This document shows, piece after piece, positions 18,887 to 27,562 of a stretch of DNA of 64,000 nucleotides. The notes beneath the pieces were generated by a model. That model had not been told where the DNA came from and did no database searches. It was given only the letters and a program-made list of their open reading frames with translations. Position numbers and translations under genes: made by a program. This stretch comes from Mesorhizobium sp. WSM4311. GTDB lineage: Bacteria; Pseudomonadota; Alphaproteobacteria; Rhizobiales; Rhizobiaceae. The DNA lies in NCBI RefSeq assembly GCF_002295115.1, contig NZ_NSFV01000003.1, forward strand, positions 434,001 through 498,000. Reading direction: 5' to 3'. How positions within the stretch are numbered: the first letter of the stretch is position 1; each line of letters begins with the position of its first letter.

Positions 18887-19747
18887 CTACTGCAGTCTGA
18901 CCATGACGGCCACCGGACGATAGCCGTGCCGCTCCAGAAAGAGCCCGAGCTTGGCCGGATCCGGCCGGGATGCATTGCCATAGTCGCGGGCGTGGATGCC
19001 GCCGGAGACATAGAGAACGTCGAAACCATTGTCGGCCGCGCCCTTCACATCGGTCATCATCCCGTCGCCGATGGCCAATACCCGAGAACGCTCGACCGGC
19101 CGGCCAAGCACCTCGGCCACCTCCTTCATCGCCAGGTCGTAGATCGGCGCATAGGGCTTTCCCGCAATCAGCGTACGGCCGCCGAGCTGGGCATAGTCGC
19201 GCGCCAGCGCGCCGGCGCACCAGATGATGCGTTCGCCGCGCTCCACCATGATATCGGGATTGGCGCAGATGAATGGCAGGTTCCTGGCACGCAATCGCCG
19301 CAGAAGGTCGATATAATCCTGAGGCTTCTCGACCTCGTCATCGAACAGCCCGGTGCATACGACGCCGGTGGCCTCGAATTCCTCGACGAGGTCGACATCG
19401 AGGCCGTCATAGAGGGTCAGATCGCGGTCGGCGCCGATATGGAAGATCTTGCGAGGGCCTTCCGCGATCAGGTCGCGGGTCACGTCGCCCGAGGTCACCA
19501 CACGGTCGTAAGCTGACGGCGGAACGCCGATCACACTCATCTGGGCCACGACATCGGCGCTGCGGCGGGGCGAATTGGTGATGAGAACAACGGGAATGCC
19601 GGCTGCCCTTGCCCTGGCCAGCGCCACCGCGGCCGCCGGGAAATGCCATTCGCCATTGTGCACCACGCCCCAGACATCGCAAAGAATTGCCGAATAGGCT
19701 TTTGAGACGTCTTCGAGCGAGCCGACGATGTCAGGCGAATCCGCCAT
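18887..19747 (-). CDS. HAD superfamily (subclass IIA) phosphatase
   Basis: 286 aa. HAD motif I is AILCDVWGVVHNGE, motif II is VLITNSPR, and motif III/IV is AIGDGMMTDVKGAADNGFD. This is the TIGR01459-like IIA family typical of Rhizobiales next to ribF. The substrate is unknown; hydrolysis of a phosphorylated riboflavin intermediate or of nucleotide-like phosphates is conceivable given the neighbour. Start: ATG at 19747 (MADSPDIVGSLEDVSKAY). Confidence 0.87.
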   Translation of the reverse strand: MADSPDIVGSLEDVSKAYSAILCDVWGVVHNGEWHFPAAAVALARARAAGIPVVLITNSPRRSADVVAQMSVIGVPPSAYDRVVTSGDVTRDLIAEGPRKIFHIGADRDLTLYDGLDVDLVEEFEATGVVCTGLFDDEVEKPQDYIDLLRRLRARNLPFICANPDIMVERGERIIWCAGALARDYAQLGGRTLIAGKPYAPIYDLAMKEVAEVLGRPVERSRVLAIGDGMMTDVKGAADNGFDVLYVSGGIHARDYGNASRPDPAKLGLFLERHGYRPVAVMVRLQ

Positions 19748-20004
19748 GCCGTTTCCTTCAATATGGGCGTTGCGAGTGCCGCGGCCGACGGTTCGCCGCA
19801 GCGGTTTCGAATTATCCGAACCGATCCATGCTGTCACCAGCTTTCACCTGGAGATCGACGCGAAGGCGCCCCTATGCGCGCAAACGGCGCTATCTGTTGG
19901 CGCCCGAGCCACCACTGGACAGCGTTTGGTTAACGCGCGTTGAAAGGGCGGCTCGACCTGGCAGGTATTACGGCAACGTGAAATTTAACGATTTATGACA
20001 CGAT

Positions 20005-20030
20005 CCCCACCGATTATCGATTTGGTGGGG
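20005..20030 (+). promoter_or_regulatory. Hairpin overlapping the ribosome-binding region of the first TadG-like gene
   Basis: CCCCACC (20005-20011) and GGTGGGG (20024-20030) are a perfect 7-bp inverted repeat with a 12-nt loop, ending 13 bp before the ATG at 20044. The right arm contains the only purine-rich Shine-Dalgarno-like run (GGTGGGGGA), so the stem could hide it. The 296-bp gap from 19748 holds this and no gene. Confidence 0.45.
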
Positions 20031-20043
20031 GAATTTTGAAGCA

Positions 20044-21963
20044 ATGATCCGGAGATTCGGAAGCGATCGGCGTGGCAATTACGCGCTCATGACCGTCGTC
20101 GCCATGGTACCGCTCATGGGTGGCCTGGCAATCGGCGTCGACTATACGGAAATGACGCGGCAGCGACAAACCACCTTGAACGCGCTGGACGCTGCCGGCG
20201 TCGCCACTGCCCAGCAGATCGTTGCCGGCGCCAGCGATGCCGATGCCAAGGCCTACGCCAAGAATTTCTTCGAAGCCAATCTCGCACATGTCGATCCGGC
20301 CAACACCATGCTGGCCGTGACGCTGCCCAACAATAATACCGGCGGCGGCACCTTGAAGCTCTGTAGCACCTTGACCTACAAGCCCTACTTCCTGCCAACG
20401 GCAAAAATGCTGATAGGCGGAAGCGCCGCCAACAGCGACATCAGCTTCGATGCCTGCTCGGAAGTCCGCCTGAAGAATACGCTGGAAGTATCGCTGGTGC
20501 TCGACAATTCCGGCTCGATGACGGAACTCGGCCACGGGTCCAACAAGGTGCGGTTCGATCTCCTCAAGAGTGCCGCGAAGCAGCTGGTCGACCAGTTGGC
20601 CGGCCAGGCGCAGATGATGAAGCAGGTTACCAAACCGGTCCAGTTCAGCCTGGTTCCCTTCGCCGCCTCGGTCAATGTCGGCTCGGGCAATGCCTCGGCG
20701 GCATGGATGGACACGACCGGCATCTCGCCGATCCATCATGAGAATTTCGACTGGACGACCATGAGCTCTTCCTATTCGTCCGCCAAATATGCCCAGAACA
20801 TCGCCGGCGTCTGGTATGCGAAAGGCAATGGTTGGGACGCAACCCAGAAAGACCTGCCGTTGACACGGTTTTCGCTCTACAAGCAGATGAAACGGGTTTC
20901 GGCGTGCAGTTCGAAGAACTGGGACGGCAGTTGCGCTTCGAACGCGACATATACCTATGACACCGTCGCCAACTGGGGCGGTTGCGTCGAGTCCCGTCCC
21001 TACCCCTACAATATCCAGGATACGCCAGCTTCGACCGGAACGCCCGCAACCCTGTTCGTGCCGATGTTCGCACCTGATGAAACCGACCTCACCGACACCA
21101 GCAGCCGTCCCGCCAACAACAATTGGCGTACCGACACCACGCCCGGCAACAGCACCAGCGCGGAACGTCAGCGCTACATGCCGAAATATTTCGCCTCTCC
21201 GGGCAACACGGTTACGCCGGCCTATGGCATGGATGCCGGCCCCAATACGAGCTGCAGCACCACGGCGATCACGCCGCTGACCGATGTTTCCACGACAGCC
21301 GGCGCGACGTCGGTGAAGGCGGCTGTGGACGCCATGGCCGCCGACGGCGCCACCAATGTGCCGGAAGGCATGGCCTGGGGCTGGCGAACCCTTTCCAGCA
21401 CCGCTCCCTTCACCGATGGGCGGCCCGAGACGGAACGAGGCAACGACAAGGTTCTGATCGTCCTAACCGATGGTGCGAACACCTATTACACACCAACTTC
21501 GGTGACGGCCCAGACCTACTCAGGAACCAATTGGGCCTATGGCGGCAACGACCTGGCGGGCAGCAAAGCGATCTATTCGTCGCTCGGCTATATCTTGCCT
21601 TTCAGCAGCGGTTACACATATGGCCGGCTGTTCCTCGGTACCAGCAGCAGCATAAGCAAGACAGACTATTCCAATTCGAACTACAGCAAGGCGATGAACG
21701 AGCATTTCACCACGCTTTGCAACAACGCAAAGACGGCTGGCGTCATGGTCATGACGATCGCGCTCGACCTGGATTCTAGCAATACGGCGGAAAAAACACA
21801 GATGGATGCGCTGAAGGCCTGTTCGTCGGATTCCCGCTTCAGCAAGGATCCGACCGATCCGAGCAAGCCGATGAAACTGTTCTGGAATTCGACCGGAGCG
21901 ACACTCTCCGACGATTTCAAGGCGATCGGCAACGAACTGTCCAACCTGCGCATCGTCAGCTGA
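20044..21963 (+). CDS. TadG-like protein with a von Willebrand A domain (copy 1)
   Basis: 639 aa. The N-terminus RRGNYALMTVVAMVPLMGGLAIGVDYTEM is the Tad/TadE-G-like single-helix anchor found in Flp pilus-associated pseudopilins. The central region has a VWA fold with the MIDAS motif DNSGS near residue 153 in VSLVLDNSGSMTELG, followed by VPEGMAWGWRTLSS and VLIVLTDGANTYYTP. Cysteine-containing segments suggest extracytoplasmic disulphides. No tad secretion genes (cpaB-F, tadA ATPase) lie nearby. The tandem paralogue at 22152 shares nearly all blocks. Possible roles are pilus assembly or surface adhesion; unproven. Confidence 0.85.
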   Translation: MIRRFGSDRRGNYALMTVVAMVPLMGGLAIGVDYTEMTRQRQTTLNALDAAGVATAQQIVAGASDADAKAYAKNFFEANLAHVDPANTMLAVTLPNNNTGGGTLKLCSTLTYKPYFLPTAKMLIGGSAANSDISFDACSEVRLKNTLEVSLVLDNSGSMTELGHGSNKVRFDLLKSAAKQLVDQLAGQAQMMKQVTKPVQFSLVPFAASVNVGSGNASAAWMDTTGISPIHHENFDWTTMSSSYSSAKYAQNIAGVWYAKGNGWDATQKDLPLTRFSLYKQMKRVSACSSKNWDGSCASNATYTYDTVANWGGCVESRPYPYNIQDTPASTGTPATLFVPMFAPDETDLTDTSSRPANNNWRTDTTPGNSTSAERQRYMPKYFASPGNTVTPAYGMDAGPNTSCSTTAITPLTDVSTTAGATSVKAAVDAMAADGATNVPEGMAWGWRTLSSTAPFTDGRPETERGNDKVLIVLTDGANTYYTPTSVTAQTYSGTNWAYGGNDLAGSKAIYSSLGYILPFSSGYTYGRLFLGTSSSISKTDYSNSNYSKAMNEHFTTLCNNAKTAGVMVMTIALDLDSSNTAEKTQMDALKACSSDSRFSKDPTDPSKPMKLFWNSTGATLSDDFKAIGNELSNLRIVS

Positions 21964-22151
21964 TCGCCAGGCCGCGAACGCCCTCCCCGACGGGCGTTCG
22001 CCTTAGATCGGATCGGGGCCGCAGGCCTGCATTGGTTAGCGGTTGGTGAAGCGCCGACCAAGCAATAGAGCGGTTTCCCAAATCCGTCCTTCAGCGTTTT
22101 GTGAAAAGCTGGCGTCAATCGAGAATCCGCAGGCGGGGGCCGCTGCAAGTC

Positions 22152-24137
22152 ATGCATGAACTTTGGCGTCAGTTCCGCCGCGACAGGCGCGGCAACTATG
22201 CTCTTATGACTGTTGTGGCGATGGTGCCGCTGATGGGTGGCCTGGCGATCGCGGTCGACTTCACGGAAATGAACCGCGAAAAGCAGATGGTGACGAATGC
22301 GCTCGACGCCGCCAACTTCGCTACGGCGCGCCGGCTGACGGAAGGCGCGACCGATGACCAGCTGAGAGCCTATGCGCTCGACTTCTTCAATGCCAATCTG
22401 AACGATATCGATCCGGCCAGCGCGACGCTCAACGTCACCTTGCCCAGCAACACCAGCGGCGGCGGCCTGCTCACTATGACGGCGCAGCTGGCCTACAAGC
22501 CCTATTTCTATCCTGCCTTCGCCCAGCTCGTCGGCAAATCGGCAACCGATGCGAACCAGAAGATCAACTTCAGCGTCACCTCTCAGGTCAGGCTGAAGAA
22601 CACGCTGGAAGTTGCCCTGGTGCTCGACAATTCCGGATCGATGACCACGCTCGGCACGGGCTCGGGGCAAAAGCGCATCGACCTTCTCAAGACCGCGGCC
22701 AAACAACTGGTCGACACGCTGGCCCAACAGGCGGTCATGATCAAGCAGGTCGACAAGCCGGTGCAGTTCGGCCTCGTGCCCTTTGCCGCTTCGGTCAATG
22801 TCGGCCCCGCCAATGGCAACGCCTCGTGGATGGACACGGAGGGCCTGTCGCCGGTGTCGAACGAGAATTTCGACTGGTCGACCCTGAACGCGGCCAACAA
22901 ATATGCCCAGCAGACCAACGGCATCTGGTACAAACGTGGCACCGGCTGGGGCAGCGAGGAAGGGCAGATGCTGACCCGGTTTTCACTCTACCGGGACATG
23001 AAGGTCGTCACCAACCACGAGCGTGTCGTCAACAGCAAGCGGGTGGTTTGCGACGAGTACAATTCGAACAACACCTGCAAACGCAGCCACGACGAATATG
23101 ACTACATCGATTCCTACGGTCCGTTCGCCAGCTGGCAAGGCTGCGTGGAGGCCCGGCCCTATCCCTACAATGTCAACGACGCTTCGCCGTCCGGCGGCTC
23201 GGCCAACACAGGCATAGGTGTCGGCGATCCGGCAACGATGTTCGTGCCGATGTTCGCTCCGGACGAACCCGGCAACCACTGGAAGCTCACGCAGGATCCC
23301 GACGAGGCCGCCCCGGTGACCTACGGCTCGGTGAACAGCTGGTGGAACGACGATCCTACGAGCAGCACCGGTCAAGCGCGGCTGCGAAACATGGCCAAAT
23401 ATTTCCAGCCGCGGCCGATCGATGCGCCGGCGCTGCCCGCCGGCAACGGCCCGAACTACAGCTGCACCACCAATCCGATCACACCACTGACCGATGTGAG
23501 CGTCGCCGATGGGGCCACCGCGATCAAGGCGGCTATCGACCTGATGCAGCCGAATGGCGGCACCAATGTTCCCGAGGGCATGGCGTGGGGCTGGCGGGTG
23601 GTCTCAAGCGGCGAACCGTTCACGCAAGGGCGCCAGGAAACGGAAAAAGGCAATGACAAGGTGGTGATCGTGCTGACCGACGGCGCCAACACCTACTACA
23701 CGCCGTCCTCGCTTGGCTATTCGGACCCCGCCGACTCGAAATCGACCTATGCGTCCTACGGCTATCTCAACCCCGGCTACAACGGCACCTCGGTCGGCCG
23801 CATGTTCATGGGCACGTCGGGCGCCATCGGTCAGTTCGACTATTCGAACGGCAACTACACCAATGCGCTCAACGAGCAGATGGCAACGCTTTGCAACAAC
23901 GCCAAGGCGGCCAACATCATGGTGATGACGGTAGCGCTCGACCTGTCGACGACCAAGGCCAGCGACAAGCTGGCGATCGATGCGCTGAAATCCTGCTCGT
24001 CGGACTCGCGCTTCCGCAAGGACCCGACGGATCCGAGCAAACCGGCGAAGCTGTTCTGGAATGCGACCGGCGCCAGCCTGTCGAACGACTTCAAGGAAAT
24101 CGGCAACGAACTGTCTAACCTGCGGGTGGTCGGCTAA
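22152..24137 (+). CDS. TadG-like protein with a von Willebrand A domain (copy 2)
   Basis: 661 aa, a tandem paralogue of the gene at 20044. Shared blocks include RRGNYALMTVVAMVPLMGGLA, LVLDNSGSMTTLG, VTKPVQFSLVPFAASVNVG (here VDKPVQFGLVPFAASVNVG), VPEGMAWGWRVVSSG, LTDGANTYYTPSS, and the C-terminus SNDFKEIGNELSNLRVVG. The start is the ATG at 22152; an upstream GTG adds 17 unsupported residues. It lies 188 bp after copy 1, so the two may be co-transcribed. Divergence is greatest in the middle insert (RVVCDEYNSNNTCKRSHDE versus SACSSKNWDGSC). Confidence 0.85.
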   Translation: MHELWRQFRRDRRGNYALMTVVAMVPLMGGLAIAVDFTEMNREKQMVTNALDAANFATARRLTEGATDDQLRAYALDFFNANLNDIDPASATLNVTLPSNTSGGGLLTMTAQLAYKPYFYPAFAQLVGKSATDANQKINFSVTSQVRLKNTLEVALVLDNSGSMTTLGTGSGQKRIDLLKTAAKQLVDTLAQQAVMIKQVDKPVQFGLVPFAASVNVGPANGNASWMDTEGLSPVSNENFDWSTLNAANKYAQQTNGIWYKRGTGWGSEEGQMLTRFSLYRDMKVVTNHERVVNSKRVVCDEYNSNNTCKRSHDEYDYIDSYGPFASWQGCVEARPYPYNVNDASPSGGSANTGIGVGDPATMFVPMFAPDEPGNHWKLTQDPDEAAPVTYGSVNSWWNDDPTSSTGQARLRNMAKYFQPRPIDAPALPAGNGPNYSCTTNPITPLTDVSVADGATAIKAAIDLMQPNGGTNVPEGMAWGWRVVSSGEPFTQGRQETEKGNDKVVIVLTDGANTYYTPSSLGYSDPADSKSTYASYGYLNPGYNGTSVGRMFMGTSGAIGQFDYSNGNYTNALNEQMATLCNNAKAANIMVMTVALDLSTTKASDKLAIDALKSCSSDSRFRKDPTDPSKPAKLFWNATGASLSNDFKEIGNELSNLRVVG

Positions 24138-24174
24138 GGCGCCGCGTCGAACGGCGCTTTGGGTCCTTCTTCAT

Positions 24175-24217
24175 GCATGTCGTTGTCCCGAAACCGGAGG
24201 CACTTGAAACGACATGC
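24175..24217. repeat. Palindromic intergenic repeat
   Basis: GCATGTCGTT (24175-24184) pairs with AACGACATGC (24208-24217), enclosing GTCCCGAAACCGG. Same family as the copies near 9618, 14170, 17832 and 39034. Just upstream, AAGGCGCCG...CGGCGCTTT (24136-24161) is a second stem that may terminate transcription of the TadG-like pair. Confidence 0.55.
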
Positions 24218-24340
24218 AGCAACCGCTTCTCTGGCGTAACGCCTGATGCCGGCAAGCCCTTGCGGGCGCCTGCCGTGACAGGCAGATATTGGCTGCTCGC
24301 GGGATGGCACATCGATCGCGGGCGTGCTTGGGGACGAACA

Positions 24341-24973
24341 ATGCCGGATACCGCCAACCATATCGCCTTCGCGCTGGTCTGCCTCGGCATGGTGCTGACG
24401 CCAGGCCCGAACATGATCTACCTGATCTCGCGCTCGCTGTCGCAAGGGCCGAAGGCTGGACTGATCTCGCTTGGCGGGGTCGCGGTCGGTTTCCTGTTCT
24501 ATGTGCTGTCGGCGGCGTTCGGCATCACCGCGCTGCTGCTCGCCGTGCCCTATGCCTACGACGCGCTGCGCTTTGCCGGCGTGCTCTATCTCCTGTGGCT
24601 TGCCTGGCAAGCGGTGAAGCCGGGCGGACGTTCCCCGTTCCAGGTGCGCGATCTGCCGAAAGACCGGCCGCGCAAGCTGTTCGCCATGGGGCTGATGACC
24701 AATCTGCTCAACCCCAAGGTGGCCGTTCTCTATCTGTCGCTGCTGCCGCAATTCATCAGCATCGGCAAAGGCCATGTGCTGTCGCAGCTATTGGTTCTGG
24801 GCGCGACGCAGATCTCAATCAGCCTGACCGTCAATGCCATCATCGCGGTGACGGCCGGTTCGATCGCCACCTTCCTTGCCGGACGGCCATTGTGGCTGGT
24901 CATCCAGCGTTGGATGATGGGAGGCGTGCTGACGGCGCTGGCGTTGAAGATGGCGACCGACGCACAGCGCTGA
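24341..24973 (+). CDS. LysE/RhtB-family amino-acid exporter
   Basis: 210 aa with about six transmembrane segments. The family signature LVCLGMVLTPGPNMIYLISRS lies near the N-terminus and NLLNPKVAVLYLSLLPQFI in the middle. The start at ATG 24341 (MPDTANHIAFALVCLG) is chosen because sequence upstream translates into repeat-derived, non-membrane residues. Substrates of the family are amino acids or homoserine lactone-like compounds; the specific one is unknown. Confidence 0.87.
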   Translation: MPDTANHIAFALVCLGMVLTPGPNMIYLISRSLSQGPKAGLISLGGVAVGFLFYVLSAAFGITALLLAVPYAYDALRFAGVLYLLWLAWQAVKPGGRSPFQVRDLPKDRPRKLFAMGLMTNLLNPKVAVLYLSLLPQFISIGKGHVLSQLLVLGATQISISLTVNAIIAVTAGSIATFLAGRPLWLVIQRWMMGGVLTALALKMATDAQR

Positions 24974-24996
24974 TATCCAGGCGCCGGGCCTCGTTC

Positions 24997-25860
24997 CTAG
25001 CCGCTGAAGGCTTTTTTCAAAAAAGCACGAACGTCGTTTATGGATCGATCGGCCGCGGCCGCGTTGTACTCCACCCGATGGCCGTAGGCCGCGGTTCCGA
25101 CCTTGAACTCCGGGGCATCAAATGCATGGCGAGCCCCCTCGTAGACGTTCAGAAGGACCGGGCTTCCCTTGCCGTTGCGCCGAGCCATCATCTCTCGGCA
25201 CTTCTCGGCGGGGCTGAAATCGTCAAGCTCACCGGCCAGAATCAAGGTCGGGACCGCCATGTCGCCATTTGCTACGGAACAATTTGGATAGTAGGCAATC
25301 GCCGCCTTGAATTTGCGTTCCGCCAGCCGCTCGGCGCCACCAAGTTGCACGGCCTCGAGCGTTGCTATCCCGCCAGCGGAGAATCCCAGCAAGGCTATAC
25401 GCCGCGGATCGACAAAACTGTGTTTCGACAGGAACTCCTCGGCCCCGTAGGCATCGTAGACACGATCAGCAAGCACGCCGCGATCACACGTCTCGTGAAT
25501 GCCGCGCGTGCTGAAACTGTCGACAACGAGTACGACGTAACCCCAGGAGGACAGTCGGTCAGGCCAAGTTTGCCTGTCATTCGAGAGCACACCCGCGCAG
25601 CCGTGGAGAAGTACTATCGCAGGAAACGGTCCATTACCCTGAGGTTGCGTCAAATACCCCCTAAGCGGCGTGCCGGGAACAGCTTCCAGGACCTTGCCGC
25701 TTGCCTGGGCATTGCGCACCTGAAAAGGCGTTGGCGTTATCGCGGCACTTTCAAATTGCACCATCTGGCTGGCATCCGCATGCGCGGCGTTGTGCCCTGC
25801 GGTGCCGAAGCAGGCCAGCCAAACGATTCTTTTCACAAGCCCCAGCATCTTGCGTGCCAT
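24997..25860 (-). CDS. Exported dienelactone hydrolase-family protein
   Basis: 287 aa alpha/beta hydrolase. The nucleophile elbow GFSAGG, the acid AGELDDFSP and the His in GARHAFDAPEF form the expected triad; HGCAG after VLL is the oxyanion region. The N-terminus (MARKMLGLVKRIVWLACFGTAGHNAAHA) is a probable signal peptide, unusual for cytosolic dienelactone hydrolases. It is convergent with the LysE gene. GC content (near 58 percent by eye in parts) is lower than neighbours. Substrate unknown. Confidence 0.8.
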   Translation of the reverse strand: MARKMLGLVKRIVWLACFGTAGHNAAHADASQMVQFESAAITPTPFQVRNAQASGKVLEAVPGTPLRGYLTQPQGNGPFPAIVLLHGCAGVLSNDRQTWPDRLSSWGYVVLVVDSFSTRGIHETCDRGVLADRVYDAYGAEEFLSKHSFVDPRRIALLGFSAGGIATLEAVQLGGAERLAERKFKAAIAYYPNCSVANGDMAVPTLILAGELDDFSPAEKCREMMARRNGKGSPVLLNVYEGARHAFDAPEFKVGTAAYGHRVEYNAAAADRSINDVRAFLKKAFSG

Positions 25861-25948
25861 CGGCAGACTCCGGCCATTGGGTGCCAGCGACGCCCTTGGC
25901 CGACGTTACAGACTTGGGCGTCCGCCTGGTTGCCGGAGATATGGTTTC

Positions 25949-26773
25949 CTACATCGGCCGGCGGATCGGCCGGATCTGCGCCGGCTCGACTACCTTGCGG
26001 TAGAGGTGCCAGGTGGCATGGCCCAGGATCGGCATAACCACGGCCAGACCGGCAAACAGCGGGATGGAGCCGATCACCAGAAGCACGGCAACCAGCAGGC
26101 CCCACAGCGCCATCTGCAACGGGTTTGCCATCACCGCCCGGGCCGAGGTTTCGATTGCCGAGACGGCACCGACATCACGGTCGAGCAGCAACGGGAAAGC
26201 GATCACCGTCGTGGCCAGCACCACCACGGCAAAGACAAACCCGGCCGCATTGCCAAGCAGTATCAGGGTCCAGCCCTTGCCCGTCGTCAGCACGTCGCGG
26301 ACAAAGGCGCCGATCGAGGCCGGCGGCTGGTCGCCGAACAGGCCGGTGTAGATCGATTGCGCGGTGTACAGCCACAATAGAAACAGCGCAAACAGCATGA
26401 CGCCGATGACCGCGATCGACGGCAATGCCGGCGAACGGCGCACATCCAGCGCATGGCGCCAATTCGTGTTCATGCCGAGTTCGCGCCGGCGGCTGATTTC
26501 GTAGAGCCCGATCGCGGCGAAGGGCCCGACCAGGGCAAAGCCCGACATCAGGGGATAGACCAGCTGAATGGCGTTGGAACCCGAGCTCCACTGGGTAAGG
26601 ATCAGGCCGACGATCGGGTAGATCAAACACAGGAACACGTAGTGGGACGGTTTTGCCCAGAAATCCCCGGCGCCGAGCCTGAGCGCGTCCCAGAGATCCG
26701 CCGTGGTGATGCGGCGCACCGCGGGCTGCACATGCATCCCGTGGGCGTCCGCCATGACATGAAAGCCGGCCAT
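25949..26773 (-). CDS. DUF2189 family integral membrane protein
   Basis: 274 aa with six hydrophobic helices, matching the DUF2189 pattern: DLWDALRLGAGDFWAKPSHYVF, GFALVGPFAAIGLYEISRR, and the C-terminal GHATWHLYRKVV. ATG 26773 is preferred because GGGAGG lies six bases upstream; an ATG at 26779 would abut the Shine-Dalgarno. Function is unknown; similar genes are often near cytochrome oxidase or respiratory genes, which is not the case here. Confidence 0.8.
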   Translation of the reverse strand: MAGFHVMADAHGMHVQPAVRRITTADLWDALRLGAGDFWAKPSHYVFLCLIYPIVGLILTQWSSGSNAIQLVYPLMSGFALVGPFAAIGLYEISRRRELGMNTNWRHALDVRRSPALPSIAVIGVMLFALFLLWLYTAQSIYTGLFGDQPPASIGAFVRDVLTTGKGWTLILLGNAAGFVFAVVVLATTVIAFPLLLDRDVGAVSAIETSARAVMANPLQMALWGLLVAVLLVIGSIPLFAGLAVVMPILGHATWHLYRKVVEPAQIRPIRRPM

Positions 26774-26824
26774 AACCATCCTCCCGTGTGTCGGGGGCGG
26801 TCACCGCCGTGATGGCCGCCCGCA

Positions 26825-26848
26825 GCTGCCACTAGTAGATGTGGCAGC
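26825..26848. promoter_or_regulatory. Perfect inverted repeat upstream of the DUF2189 gene
   Basis: GCTGCCAC (26825-26832) and GTGGCAGC (26841-26848) form a perfect 8-bp inverted repeat with an 8-nt spacer, 52 bp upstream of the DUF2189 start and 98 bp past the end of the VOC reading frame. It could be a transcription factor site or part of a terminator; there is no T tract to decide. Confidence 0.35.
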
Positions 26849-26945
26849 ATAGCCGATTTGCCAGGGGTTGTCGCCGAATCGATGATCTTGGTCGGGTCCT
26901 CACGGGATTGTCATCGCCTGCCGGCAAAAGCCGGGCGCGCGGAAC

Positions 26946-27319
26946 CTACTGCCGCGCGTTGAAGACCGCCTCGATATGATGGCCGTCCGGATCGACGACG
27001 AAGGCGGCATAATAATGCGGACCGTAATCAGGCCGCAGGCCCGAGCAAGTGCCGCCGCATGAAATTGCGCGATGCTTTGACGATCCGGGGCGGCGAAGGC
27101 CAGATGAAAACCCCGACCAGGCGGGCGCTGCCCTTTCGGGCGAAGTTTTATCGCCAGCTTGTCGCCGCCGCCAGGAATCCCGTAGCCCACCGCCTGGTCG
27201 GGCTCGCCGGGCCTCAAATCATCCCAGACCCTGACATAGCCGAATGGCGTCAGCACGGCGTCGTAGAAGGCCGCCGAGCGCTCGATGTTGGAGACGCCGA
27301 AAGAGACGTGGTGCAGCAT
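26946..27319 (-). pseudogene. Frameshifted VOC (glyoxalase-like) family gene
   Basis: From the ATG at 27319 the frame reads MLHHVSFGVSNIERSAAFYD and continues to FHLAFAAPDRQSIAQFH, a normal VOC metalloprotein N-terminus. Around 27040-27062 the family match leaves this frame. A shifted frame then carries CSGLRPDYGPHYYAAFVVDP, followed by DGHHIEAVFNARQ and a TAG at 26946-26948, the expected VOC C-terminus with its metal-ligand Glu. The join is shorter than expected, consistent with a small deletion. A single unshifted frame instead runs to 26900 with an unrelated basic tail. Likely a recent inactivating indel or a sequencing error. Confidence 0.75.
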
Positions 27320-27562
27320 GTCCTGGAAAATCCTCGTCCTTGGCTGCTGTCGACCGCTTCGTTTGTGCCGGCAGCCAGTGCTCAATTCACGGAACGTGTT
27401 CAACCAGACGGCCGAACATCCGGAAATCATGGTGCCCTTGAGGGCCACGTTTGGCGAGCCGCCTCGCCTCATTTTAGAACCCATGCATTTTAGTAATTGC
27501 TTAAATTACTCTTAGATATCCCGAGCGTATCACCTGGGCATTGCAAACCTTGGCGGCGGACG

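Noticed and set aside
22068..22118. Another copy of the palindromic repeat before the second TadG-like gene
   Set aside because: Some resemblance (GCGGTTTCCC, GTGAAAAGC) but arms do not pair convincingly, so it was not listed as a repeat.
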